Assembly (NCBI RefSeq): GCF_028292965.1 | Contig: NZ_JAQGLG010000073.1 | Location: 1 to 42,310 of the forward strand | Origin: Sphingomonas bacterium | Lineage (GTDB): Bacteria > Pseudomonadota > Alphaproteobacteria > Sphingomonadales > Sphingomonadaceae | Reading direction: 5' to 3' | Length of the DNA: 42,310 nucleotides | In this document: positions 33,087 to 41,210 of the stretch, piece by piece | Layout: each line of letters opens with the position of its first letter | How positions within the stretch are numbered: the first letter of the stretch is position 1 | Position numbers and translations under genes: made by a program | The notes under the pieces: model-generated | Seen by the model: only the letters and a program-made list of their open reading frames with translations | Told to the model about the DNA's origin: nothing | Database searches by the model: none

Positions 33087-34166
33087 CTATCTAGGGGCGG
33101 GCAGTCCATTTAGCCAGTGCAGCAAAGGCTCCCATAATTGCGCCCGCGCGCCGCGTCCGACGATCATGCCGACATGGCCGGCGCCGAGATCGTGGCGGTC
33201 GGGCAGGTCGGCGGCGCTGGCGGCGGGAACGATGCGATCGTTGAGCGACACGAATTCGATCGCCGGGCAGTCCAGCGCACCGGGCGAGACGATAGACCCG
33301 CCGACCTTCCAGCCGCCGTTACCGGTCAGGTCGCCGCCGACGAAATCCTCGAACAGCTGGCGGCCGGCGGCATAGGGCAAGGGCGCGCCGGCATTGGCCC
33401 AGTCCTCCAGCGCGACGAACGATGCCGCCGCCGCGCTGCCCGGGACCATGCGGCCGAATGCCTCATATTTGGCGATCGTCTTGGCCGGGTCGAGTCGCCA
33501 GAAACCCGCCTGCAACACCTCCATCGGTACCATGCCGATCGCTTCGCAGGCTGGTTGTGCGGTGCGCCATAGGTCCGCAATGGCCTCCCGTGCTGCACTG
33601 CCGAACCCTGTGTAACGCCAGGGGGTGGCGATCAGGGCGAGCCCCGCGACCCGCGCCGCGCAGGCCGCGGCGAGCGTCATCGTGCCACCCAGGCAATAGC
33701 CGATCAGCACCGGCGGCTGGTCGAACCTGGCGATCAACGGCAGCAGGCGTCGTTCGACATGGGCGCTCACGTCGAGGTCGCGATCGGCCGGCAGCGGGCA
33801 GCCCCAGTCGAGCAGCAACGGGTGAAATCCCTGCGTTGCCAGCCATTTCACCAGAGAGATATCGGGCGCGAGGTCGAGAATGGAGGGCGGATTGATCAGC
33901 GAGGGGACGAGGATCACCGGCCGCTCGCCCGCACCGGGCAGGCCATAATCGCGCAGCCGTGCGCGCCCCTTGCGATGGCGCGCCGGGGCGAGCCGTCCGC
34001 GTCGGGCACGGGGCGCCTGCTGGAACGCGGATAGGCCAGCGAGCGCCGCCGCGCGTCGTTCAGACGATGCTGCGGTTTCGCTGCGCAACATGTCGAGAAA
34101 CAGCGGCAAGGGCCGTGGCCCGTGTTGCGGTGCGGTATCGCTTGGTGGTAGAGACGGATCAAACAC
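33087..34166 (-). CDS. Short PhaC-like alpha/beta hydrolase (PHA synthase family)
   Basis: About 359 aa. Only the catalytic half of a PHA synthase is present, without the class I N-terminal domain. The box is canonical here: GYCLGGT with Cys158, followed by an Asp in SLNDRIVPA and a His in [23 protein letters not shown] and LLLDWGCP are typical of PhaC. The size equals class III PhaC, but no PhaE partner is seen. It could be a PHA synthase or a granule-associated hydrolase. The start is uncertain: GTG 34166 leaves only 22 bases to the divergent phaR, while ATG 34091 would trim the conserved [10 protein letters not shown] segment. Confidence 0.82.
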   Translation of the reverse strand: MFDPSLPPSDTAPQHGPRPLPLFLDMLRSETAASSERRAAALAGLSAFQQAPRARRGRLAPARHRKGRARLRDYGLPGAGERPVILVPSLINPPSILDLAPDISLVKWLATQGFHPLLLDWGCPLPADRDLDVSAHVERRLLPLIARFDQPPVLIGYCLGGTMTLAAACAARVAGLALIATPWRYTGFGSAAREAIADLWRTAQPACEAIGMVPMEVLQAGFWRLDPAKTIAKYEAFGRMVPGSAAAASFVALEDWANAGAPLPYAAGRQLFEDFVGGDLTGNGGWKVGGSIVSPGALDCPAIEFVSLNDRIVPAASAADLPDRHDLGAGHVGMIVGRGARAQLWEPLLHWLNGLPAPR

Positions 34167-34188
34167 GGGCGGGGTCGGAGGCCTTCTA

Positions 34189-34746
34189 ATGAAGAAGCAC
34201 AATGCGGGCGAAGGCCCGGTGACGATCAAGAAGTACGCCAATCGCCGGCTCTACAATACCGAAACCTCATCCTATATCACGCTGGAACATCTTGCCGCGA
34301 TGACGCGCGAGGGGCGCGACTTCAAGGTCGTCGACGCCAAGACCGAGGAAGACATCACCCACAACATCCTCACCCAGATCATCATGGAGGAGGAATCGCG
34401 CGGCCAGACGATGCTGCCGGTCAATTTCCTGCGCCAGCTGATCGCGATGTACGGCGATTCGATGCAGGCGATGGTGCCGGGCTATCTCGAGGCGTCGATG
34501 GACAGCTTCCGCCGCAACCAGGAGCAGTTCAAGACGGCGGTCGAGGGCGCCTTCGCCAACTCGCCCTTCGCCGAACTGGCCAAGCGCAACATGGCGATGT
34601 TCGAGGCGGCGACCCAGGCGTTCAAGCCGGGCGCCAAGCCGGCGGGCGACGCCCCGGCGGCCAGCCCGGATGCCGAAGCCGAAATCTCAGCGCTCAAGGC
34701 CGAGCTGGGCCGGCTCAACGAGAAGATCGAGAAGCTCGGCAAATAG
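34189..34746 (+). CDS. phaR: PHA synthesis repressor PhaR
   Basis: A 185-aa protein with the N-terminal PHB accumulation regulator DNA-binding domain (IKKYANRRLYNTETSSYITL, about residues 13–70) and the second PHB_acc region (FRRNQEQFKTAVEGAF...PFAELAKRNMAMFEAATQAF). It ends in a helical, coiled-coil-like tail. PhaR binds both DNA and PHA granules and represses phasin and its own gene until polymer forms. ATG 34189 has GGAGG just upstream. It is divergent from the short PhaC-like gene, and its promoter must lie within that gene's 5' end. Confidence 0.95.
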   Translation: MKKHNAGEGPVTIKKYANRRLYNTETSSYITLEHLAAMTREGRDFKVVDAKTEEDITHNILTQIIMEEESRGQTMLPVNFLRQLIAMYGDSMQAMVPGYLEASMDSFRRNQEQFKTAVEGAFANSPFAELAKRNMAMFEAATQAFKPGAKPAGDAPAASPDAEAEISALKAELGRLNEKIEKLGK

Positions 34747-34775
34747 GCTGCGCCGCCGGCTTCTGTCGCGCGCCC

Positions 34776-34860
34776 TAATTCGGGGACATAATACTAAATA
34801 GCGTGCACGGGTGACCTGTCACATGGCTGCGCAGCTATTTAGTATTATGTCCCCGAATTA
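34776..34860. repeat. Family F element: perfect 27-bp terminal inverted repeats
   Basis: Arms 34776–34802 and 34834–34860 are perfectly complementary and AT-rich at the inner end (they contain CGGGGACATAATACTAAATA). The 31-base centre holds a small palindrome GTGAC–CT–GTCAC (34811–34822). It lies in the convergent gap between phaR and the protease-like gene. The size and shape are those of a miniature element; I recall similar CGGGGACA ends beside Y1-type REP-associated transposases, but no transposase is present here. Confidence 0.85.
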
Positions 34861-34878
34861 CGAACCGGGTGGAACGGT

Positions 34879-36033
34879 TCAGTAGAAATTGCGCAAGGTC
34901 AGGGCGCGGTTGCGGCCGTCGCACAGGCCGAGCTGGACGGTACGGCCGGCGGGGCCGATCGGCCAGGACAAGGCCGCCTCACCCGGCACGCGGCCGATGA
35001 TCGCGCCGTCGACGCTGCAGATCATGTCGCCGGTGCGCCAGCCGGTGGCGGCCGCGGGCCCGCCGCGCATGACGTGTACGACGTTCAGGCGGTTACCGTC
35101 GCGGCGCAGCAACAGGCCGCTGGTCGAGCGCGACGGTAAAGCGCCGGCGAGGCGGCCGGGCGCGAGGATCATCTGGCCGGCGCCGGGGTCGAGCAGCACA
35201 TGGTAGCGCTGGAGCAGGCCGTTGCCGATCCGCCCGGACACGCCGGCGCTTTGCGAATAACCGCCATCGGGCTCGATCGCGACCTCGGTCGCTTGTGCGG
35301 GGAGGGGGCCGAGCGGGAGTGCGGGATCGACCGCCAGTTCGGTCACCGACATGCCGCCGATCCCGTAGGACAGCGTAGTGGTGACGCGCGCGGGCGAGGC
35401 GAGATTGCGCCAGGTCGCTGCGGACAGGGTCACGGCGTTGCCGTCGCCGGTGTCGACGATCATGCGTGTGCGCCGGCCGCCGATGGTCAACTCGCTGAGA
35501 TAGGTCGGCGCCGCGCCGCCCACGGTCAGCGGGACGCGTACGCCGCGGAACGGCATGCGGCCCGAGGGCAGCAGGCGGAAACGGCCGGCGTCGTAATCGA
35601 TTTCAAGCGCAAAGCCGGCCAGCAGGTCGCGGCCGACGAACAGATCGACGGTCTCGCCGCCGGTCGCATTGCCCGGTGCATCGACCACGGCGATCTTGCC
35701 GCCGCGATGGTCGAGGCCGCCGAACGCGACGCGCGGTGATGTCATCCAGCCGATCGCCACCGATCCGCCGATCGCATTGGCGGTGCCGATTTGCGCGCCG
35801 CGCGGTTGTTTCGGGGAGAGGCGGCGCGACATGGCGGAATCGCTTACCCCGGTGTCGAGGATCGCGCCGACCGGGCGGCCGTCGACGGTGGCGACGAAGC
35901 GGATCTGATTGCCGCCGGTCAGTGTGAACGGCACCCAGCGCGCCTCGCTGTCATTGGCGAGCCAGGTCTCGATCGCCTGTTCGGCGATCGGGATGGCGGC
36001 GACGACGAGGAGGATGGGGTAGATGAGTTTCAT
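34879..36033 (-). CDS. Double retropepsin-like aspartyl protease with C-terminal PDZ domain
   Basis: About 384 aa. An N-terminal signal-anchor helix (residues about 1–20) is followed by two retropepsin-like repeats, each with an active-site DTG: AILDTGVSDS (60–62) and MIVDTGDGNAV (194–196). A PDZ domain follows (about 305–375; GPAAATGWRTGDMICSVDG). The two DTG halves could pair within one chain, as in pepsins. It should be extracytoplasmic; the substrate is unknown. ATG 36033 is used; TTG 36057 in frame has an AGGA upstream and is possible. A family C cruciform lies immediately upstream. Confidence 0.84.
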   Translation of the reverse strand: MKLIYPILLVVAAIPIAEQAIETWLANDSEARWVPFTLTGGNQIRFVATVDGRPVGAILDTGVSDSAMSRRLSPKQPRGAQIGTANAIGGSVAIGWMTSPRVAFGGLDHRGGKIAVVDAPGNATGGETVDLFVGRDLLAGFALEIDYDAGRFRLLPSGRMPFRGVRVPLTVGGAAPTYLSELTIGGRRTRMIVDTGDGNAVTLSAATWRNLASPARVTTTLSYGIGGMSVTELAVDPALPLGPLPAQATEVAIEPDGGYSQSAGVSGRIGNGLLQRYHVLLDPGAGQMILAPGRLAGALPSRSTSGLLLRRDGNRLNVVHVMRGGPAAATGWRTGDMICSVDGAIIGRVPGEAALSWPIGPAGRTVQLGLCDGRNRALTLRNFY

Positions 36034-36060
36034 CGGCGTGGTCGATCGGCTGGCCAAGCC

Positions 36061-36137
36061 GTGTTCCTGCGAAAGCAGGAACCCAGGGCCGCGAGTGCCC
36101 CGCCTGTGATCCTGGGCTCCTGCTTTCGCAGGAGCAC
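36061..36137. repeat. Family C cruciform repeat, second copy
   Basis: 27-base arms at 36061–36087 and 36111–36137 with two mismatches between arms. Each arm forms its own hairpin (TTCCTGC/GCAGGAA and CTCCTGC/GCAGGAG). It is the same family as 22908–22984. It lies between cpaF and the protease-like gene, both on the minus strand. Confidence 0.9.
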
Positions 36138-36180
36138 ATTTGATAGGGCGTGCGTTACCGGCACGGCGGCAATCCGCCGG

Positions 36181-37722
36181 TTACAAACAGGCTTCGAGAT
36201 ACGCCTGGTCGAAACCGAACTGACGCGCCTTTTCCAGCGTGTAGGGGCGCAGGCCCATCGAGCGGTATTCGCCGATGATCTTGCCGTCGGCGCTCTCGTC
36301 GAGATATTCGAACTTGAACAGCTCCTGCGTCACGATGACGGGGCCTTCCATGCCGATCACCTCGGTGACGTTGGTCACGCGGCGCGAGCCGTCGCGCAGG
36401 CGCTTGACCTGGATGATCAGCTCGACGGAGTCGGCGATCTGCCGGCTGATCGCTTCCTTGGGCACCTTGATGTCCGACATCATCACCATGTTCTCCATGC
36501 GTGCGAGCGCCTCGCGCGGGGAGTTGGCGTGGAGCGTGCACATCGAGCCATCGTGACCCGTGTTCATCGCCGCGAGCATGTCGAAACACTCGGAGCCACG
36601 AATTTCGCCGAGGATGATGCGGTCCGGGCGCATACGCAGCGCGTTCTTGACGAGATCGCGGATGCTGATCTCGCCCTGGCCCTCGAGGTTGGCGGGGCGC
36701 GTTTCGAGCGGCAGCCAGTGCGGCTGTTGCAGGCGAAGCTCGGCGGCGTCCTCGATCGTCAGCACGCGCTCGCCCGGATCGATCATCTTCGACAGGGCGT
36801 TGAGCATCGTCGTCTTGCCGGAGCCGGTACCGCCGGAGATGACGCAGTTGAAGCGGCAGGCGCCGGCGATCTTCAGCGCGGTCGCCATTTTCGGGGACAT
36901 CGAACCGAAGCCGGCCATCATGTCGAGCGTGATCGGCTTGGCGGAGAATTTACGAATCGAGATGGCGGTGCCGCGCAGTGACAGCGGCGGGACGATGACG
37001 TTGACCCGGCTGCCGTCCTTGAGGCGGGCGTCGGCCAGCGGCGAGGTCTGGTCGACACGGCGGCCGACCGAGTTGCAGATGCGCTGCGCGATCTGGAACA
37101 GATGTTCCACGTCGCGGACCTGGATATTGGCCAGTTCGAGCTTGCCCTTGCGCTCGACAAAGGTCTGCTCCGGGCCGTTGACCATGATGTCGGTGATCGA
37201 CGGGTCGGCCAGCAGCTCCTCGAGCGGCCCGAGACCGAGCAGCTCGTCGACCAGCACCTTTTCCAGCGCGAACTGTTCGCGGCGGTTGAGCGTCAGCTTC
37301 AATTCGGCGAGCACCTCGCCGATGATCGGGCGGAATTCCTCGGCCAGCTCGTCCTTGTTGAGCGTCGCGGCGGCTTCGGGATCGACGCGCTCGAGCAGGC
37401 GCGGCAGCACCTGTTCCTTGATCTTGTGGATCGAGCTTTCAAAGCCCTCCATCTTGCTCGCGCCGGCATCGCCCGAGGCGTTCTGGCGCTCCTGCAGGCG
37501 CGCCATCGCGTCCTGCTGGGTGCCGGGCATATTGCCGATCGGTGGCTCGGCGGAATCGCCGGCCGGTGCACCGGGCAGGGTGTTGATCGAGGGGAACTGA
37601 TCGCCGCCCTCGGTGTCCGCCGGCCGTGCCGGGCCGCCGCCCTGCATCGGGCGTGCGACGCCGAAAGCCGGACGCGCGCCGGGGCCTTGCCCCGCGCCGC
37701 TGCGGCGTCCGAATGCGCTCAT
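36181..37722 (-). CDS. cpaF: CpaF/TadA-type pilus assembly ATPase
   Basis: A 513-aa secretion ATPase of the type II/IV family, CpaF/TadA branch, which powers assembly of Flp/Tad pili. The first ~90 residues are Gly/Pro/Ala-rich and probably disordered. LGPLEELLADPSITDIMVNG opens the conserved region. Walker A GGTGSGKT is at residues 297–304, followed by IEDAAELRL, the Asp/His boxes and LGEIRGSECFDMLAAMNTGHDGSMCTLHAN. ATG 37722 overlaps the stop of the upstream glycosyltransferase-like gene (ATGA). No other Tad/Cpa gene (cpaB, C, E, tadB, C) is next to it, so it is detached from the usual cluster. Confidence 0.93.
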   Translation of the reverse strand: MSAFGRRSGAGQGPGARPAFGVARPMQGGGPARPADTEGGDQFPSINTLPGAPAGDSAEPPIGNMPGTQQDAMARLQERQNASGDAGASKMEGFESSIHKIKEQVLPRLLERVDPEAAATLNKDELAEEFRPIIGEVLAELKLTLNRREQFALEKVLVDELLGLGPLEELLADPSITDIMVNGPEQTFVERKGKLELANIQVRDVEHLFQIAQRICNSVGRRVDQTSPLADARLKDGSRVNVIVPPLSLRGTAISIRKFSAKPITLDMMAGFGSMSPKMATALKIAGACRFNCVISGGTGSGKTTMLNALSKMIDPGERVLTIEDAAELRLQQPHWLPLETRPANLEGQGEISIRDLVKNALRMRPDRIILGEIRGSECFDMLAAMNTGHDGSMCTLHANSPREALARMENMVMMSDIKVPKEAISRQIADSVELIIQVKRLRDGSRRVTNVTEVIGMEGPVIVTQELFKFEYLDESADGKIIGEYRSMGLRPYTLEKARQFGFDQAYLEACL

Positions 37723-39286
37723 GCCGGTTGATCCCTCATAGTCGAGGGAGAGAGGTAGCGGCCAAGGCTTGATAATTGCCTAACCAAATCTCGTCGCCGC
37801 CACACAATCAACGATTCTCGTCCGGCGGAATAGTGGCGGTGCGGAAGGCTGGCCGTGCGCACATAGTCGCGTGCGAGGGTCGCGGCGATGATATGGTCGT
37901 TGGTGGTATTGCGTTCGGTCCATAGCGACGGGTCGAGGGTGAGGATGGTGCCCGGGCGTTTGGCCAGCGCTTCGCGCAAGGCCGCGTGCGAATCCTGACC
38001 CAGCGCATCGGCCTCCGCCGACGAGCGCAGATGGTCGGTGAAGGCGTAGCCCGTGACGAGGCAGGCATGGGTGAGGTGGTAATAGATCACCGGGCCTTCG
38101 TAGATGAACAGGCAGCGCGTCGATGCGTCGGCGGGAATCGCGGCGAGCGTGGCGGTTGCAATGCGGCGTTCGTCGGCGGCGGTGACGCGGTCGAGCAGCA
38201 GCGCGTCGATGCAGGGGTAGGCAATCAGCACGGCGAAGGCGATCTTGCCCCAGCGCGGCGCGGCAAAGGCGTGGCCGGCGAGGATCGCGGCGGGCACGGC
38301 GAAGGGCAAAGCGTAATGCGGCCAGAAGCCGCCCAACGCGAGGGCGTCGATCAGGCCGATCATTGCCCAGCCGGCGAGCAGGATGTGTTCGTCGCGCCAC
38401 GGCCTGATGCGGGCCGCGCCGAGTGCGGCGATCGCCGCAACGGGCCCGAGCAGGCCGGCCATCTCGCGCAGGCGGAGCAGGGCGACGGGGCCGGCGGTGC
38501 CGTGCTTGAGCAATTGCGATTGGTAGCCGGCGAACCACCAGGCCTGGAAATGGCCGGTCGCGGCGTAACCGACGGCCACGGCGAGGGTGGGCAGCAGGCC
38601 GAGCAGGGCGAAGCCGGTGACGATGGCGCCGATGCGGCTGAGCGGCACGCCGGCGCGGCGCATACGCCATAACAGCCACAGGCCGATCGCGGCGCCTTCG
38701 AACACGGCGTGGTCTTGATCTGGATCGCGAGGCCGCACAGCAGCATCGCGCCGAGCGCGCGTGTCCTGTCATGGCGGCCGGTGAGATCGGGCGTCGTGCG
38801 TAGCGCGAGCCAGGCGGCCAGCACTACCGGCAGATTGTAGAAGACCGGGGTCTGGGTCGTGCCGCCCCATAGCGACTGCAGCGCAACGAGATAGAAGACG
38901 CCGGCGAGGATCGCCGGGGTAGGGGGCAGGGTGCGTCTGGCGATGGCGGTCACCACCAGTGCGGTGGCGGCGGCGAACAGGGTCGCGACCAGCTGCGCCT
39001 GCACCACGCCGTCGCCACCGAGCAGGCGGATCGCGGCGAATAGCGCGAACAGGCCCCAGGGCTTGCGATCCCACAGATCGACATAGGGCACAGCACCGTG
39101 GAGCATGCGGTCGCCGACCAGCAGATAATATTGCTCGTCGAGGCCGTTGATGGCGTTGCCGAACTGCGCCGAACGTAGCGCGGCCGCGATGCCGAGCAGC
39201 AACAGGCCGATCGCCCACCAGCGCATCGGGGCGGGCGCGATGGGGATTTCGCGGTCCACCAGCCAGTCGTTCGATTGCGCGGTCAT
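37719..39286 (-). pseudogene. Membrane glycosyltransferase-like gene (ArnT/PMT type) split by a frameshift
   Basis: Two minus-strand reading frames join into one membrane protein of about 522 residues if one base is restored near 38709–38713. The first frame (from 39286) gives the N-terminal ~192 residues with LDEQYYLLVGDRMLHGAVPYVDLWDRKPWGLF, the N-terminal pattern of polytopic GT-C glycosyltransferases acting on lipid-linked sugars. It ends its sensible sequence at LAIQIKTT. The other frame continues with AVFEGAAIGLWLLWRMRR and further membrane helices to the stop at 37719. That stop overlaps the cpaF start. The break is a real loss or a sequencing error; there is no slippery motif to suggest programmed frameshifting. 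Confidence 0.78.
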
Positions 39287-39337
39287 CGCCGCGACGGTGG
39301 CGGATTGTGGTTAGCGGCAGGTTAACATCCTCAAACT

Positions 39338-39439
39338 CCACCCCGGCGAAGGCCGGCCAGTTGGGAAGGTTAGGGTTGGTGAGCGTCGCGCTTTGCCATG
39401 GCAGCCTCTCCGACCGGGCCCCGGCCTTCACCGGGGTGG
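39338..39439. repeat. Family B palindromic repeat, second copy
   Basis: 19-base arms CCACCCCGGCGAAGGCCGG (39338–39356) and CCGGCCTTCACCGGGGTGG (39421–39439) differ at one position. It shares its ends with the copy at 11834–11936, but the centre differs. It lies downstream of the AraC-type gene and upstream of the glycosyltransferase-like gene, both minus strand. Confidence 0.83.
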
Positions 39440-39461
39440 AAGAAGTGAGCAGGTTCGCAGG

Positions 39462-40187
39462 TCACACATCCCCGGGCAGAAACGGCCCCTTCGCCTTCGC
39501 ACGCGCCGATCCAGGCGGCGTGCCCGCAAGCAGGCGGAAGTCGCGCGCCATATGGGCGTGGTCGGCGAAACCGCTCTTCGCTGCCTGATCACTCAACGTC
39601 GTCGGGCCTTCGGCGAAGTCGACCATGGTGCGGCGGAAGCGGATCAGGCGCAGATAGGCGCGCGGGGTGATGCCGACGACGCGCTCGAACCAGCGCTGCA
39701 CCATGCGGTGGGAGCAGCCGCTCACATGGACGATGTCGGCGACGCTGGTCGCAGCGAGGACGGCGGGGCCGAGAGGATGTGGTGCAACGTCGGCAAGGGC
39801 GGCGGTCAATGCCGCGACGGGATCGGCCAGCAGCGCCGCGATCGCGCTGTCGGAGGCGATCGGGATCCAGTCGTCTGCGAAACCCGGGCAGGGCGGCCCG
39901 CCGAGCATCTCCCACGCCCAGGGCCACAGCCTGATACCGAGGAAGCGCGCATCACCGCTGACGCGAAAGCGCACCGGCGAAAGGTTGAGGCCGGTGACGA
40001 AGACATCGGGCTGCTCGGTGCCCCAGATCGAGCGGCCGTGTCGGCGGTGGATCAGCTCGATACAGCCGTCGGGCGTCGCCTCATGCTCGATCCAGTCGTC
40101 CGCCGCGCCGCCCGCGTCGATCGTCCAGATCGCGGCAACCAGACCGTCGAGCGCGGGCGGGAGCGGAAGTTCGGCATAGTCCACCAC
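39462..40187 (-). CDS. AraC family transcriptional regulator
   Basis: A 241-aa regulator. The N-terminal ~140 residues form a ligand-sensing part with no recognised ligand (ELPLPPALDGLVAAIWTID ... FVTGLNLSPVRFRV). The C-terminal AraC double HTH is visible as SVADIVHVSGCSHRMVQRWFERVVGITPRAYLRLIRFRRT and LSDQAAKSGFADHAHMARDFRLLAGTPPG. The start is GTG 40187. It is divergent from the DUF6265-type secreted protein gene (85-bp gap), a possible target. Confidence 0.86.
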   Translation of the reverse strand: MVDYAELPLPPALDGLVAAIWTIDAGGAADDWIEHEATPDGCIELIHRRHGRSIWGTEQPDVFVTGLNLSPVRFRVSGDARFLGIRLWPWAWEMLGGPPCPGFADDWIPIASDSAIAALLADPVAALTAALADVAPHPLGPAVLAATSVADIVHVSGCSHRMVQRWFERVVGITPRAYLRLIRFRRTMVDFAEGPTTLSDQAAKSGFADHAHMARDFRLLAGTPPGSARAKAKGPFLPGDV

Positions 40188-40272
40188 GCCGCTATCCCAT
40201 GTCGTGTCGGTTCAAGCCAGCCGCCCGCAATCGCGTTATGACCGGCGGCAACACACAAAAGGGGAGAGCATC

Positions 40273-40740
40273 ATGCGCACATCCATTACCCTATCGATTG
40301 CCCTGGCGAGCCTGGCACTGGGCGGCGCGAGCACCGCGCAATCGACCGCGCCCGACACTGCCGCGCCCAACTGGATGGCAGGCTGCTGGTCGCAGGATAA
40401 GGCCCCGAAATGGACCGAGGAATGCTGGATGGGCGCGCGCGGCGGGGTGATGCTCGGCGCGGGCCGGGCCGGCACCGGCGACAAACTCAGCGATTGGGAG
40501 GCGACGCAGATCATTCCGGGGCGCGACGGCAAGCTGGTCTATTGGGCGTCACCCGATGGCGGGGCGCGGGTGAGTTTTACCGAGGTGTCGCGCGCGCCGA
40601 CGGAGATCGTCTTCGCTAATGCGGGCCATGATTATCCGCAGCGTGTCCGCTACTGGCGCGAGGGCGCGATGCTGAATGCGGAGATTTCGCTGATCGACGG
40701 CAGCAGGGCGATGCGCTGGCAGTATAAGCGCGACCAATAG
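40273..40740 (+). CDS. Secreted DUF6265-type protein
   Basis: A 155-aa protein with a signal peptide (MRTSITLSIALASLALGG, cleavage-like ASTAQS). The mature part has WMAGCWSQDKAPKWTEECWMGARGGVMLGAGR, YWASPDGGARVSF and FANAGHDYPQRVRYWREG, the order typical of the uncharacterised DUF6265 domain as I recall it. It is probably a small periplasmic beta-barrel. ATG 40273 follows GGGGAGAG. It is divergent from an AraC-type gene and convergent with atpC. Function unknown. Confidence 0.82.
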   Translation: MRTSITLSIALASLALGGASTAQSTAPDTAAPNWMAGCWSQDKAPKWTEECWMGARGGVMLGAGRAGTGDKLSDWEATQIIPGRDGKLVYWASPDGGARVSFTEVSRAPTEIVFANAGHDYPQRVRYWREGAMLNAEISLIDGSRAMRWQYKRDQ

Positions 40741-40753
40741 GCCGCGGGCCGGC

Positions 40754-41083
40754 TTAGCGGTCGGGCAGGCGCGTCTTGTTCTGCGCTGCGGCCGCAGCTG
40801 CGGGGCGTGCGGGGTCGATATGAACGACCGTGTCGCCGGTGCGCTCCGCGAGCACCGTCAGGCCGGATTTGCTGACCTCGGCGAAACCGCCTTGGATGGC
40901 GAGGATTTCCGGCTCGCCCTTTTCGGTGTGATAGATCGACAGCGCGCCGTCGCGGATCGTCGACATGAACGGCGCGTGGTGCTCCAGCACGCCGAAGTCA
41001 CCCTCGGTGCCGGGCACGACGACCATATAGACGTCCTCCGAGCGGACCAGCTTTTCAGGCGTGACGAGTTCGAAGTGCAGCAT
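40754..41083 (-). CDS. atpC: F1 ATP synthase epsilon subunit
   Basis: A 109-aa epsilon subunit of the F1 sector, which couples the rotor to the c-ring and can inhibit ATP hydrolysis. The N-terminal beta-sandwich is clear ([38 protein letters not shown] ... [16 protein letters not shown]). The two-helix C-terminal domain of E. coli epsilon (about 139 aa) is missing. Instead there is a short Ala-rich tail, as in many alphaproteobacteria, where inhibition is taken over by the zeta subunit. ATG 41083. It is the last gene of the atp series and separated from atpD by a palindromic repeat. Confidence 0.94.
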   Translation of the reverse strand: MLHFELVTPEKLVRSEDVYMVVVPGTEGDFGVLEHHAPFMSTIRDGALSIYHTEKGEPEILAIQGGFAEVSKSGLTVLAERTGDTVVHIDPARPAAAAAAQNKTRLPDR

Positions 41084-41094
41084 TTCTAGTCCTT

Positions 41095-41204
41095 CTCCCT
41101 CTCCCTGCTTGCGGGGAGAGGGTCGGGGAGAGGGGGCGTTCGGCGAGCGGGGCGCTTGTGGCCTCCCCCTCTCCCCAACCCTCTCCCCCAAGGGGGAGAG
41201 GGAG
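41095..41204. repeat. Family A-like palindromic repeat between atpD and atpC
   Basis: Left arm 41095–41122 (CTCCCTCTCCCTGC..., ending GAGAGGG) and right arm 41179–41204 (CCCTCTCCCCC...GGGAGAGGGAG) are complementary with small internal hairpins. It ends seven bases from the atpD stop codon and begins 12 bases from the atpC start. It therefore fills the whole intergenic gap of an operon. Confidence 0.82.
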
Positions 41205-41210
41205 TAAGTG

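Noticed and set aside
36560-37600. 346-codon open frame antisense to cpaF
   Set aside because: Ser/Arg-rich shadow of a well-conserved ATPase gene.
38700-38720. Programmed ribosomal frameshift in the glycosyltransferase-like gene
   Set aside because: No slippery heptamer or downstream pseudoknot is visible; decay or sequencing error is simpler.
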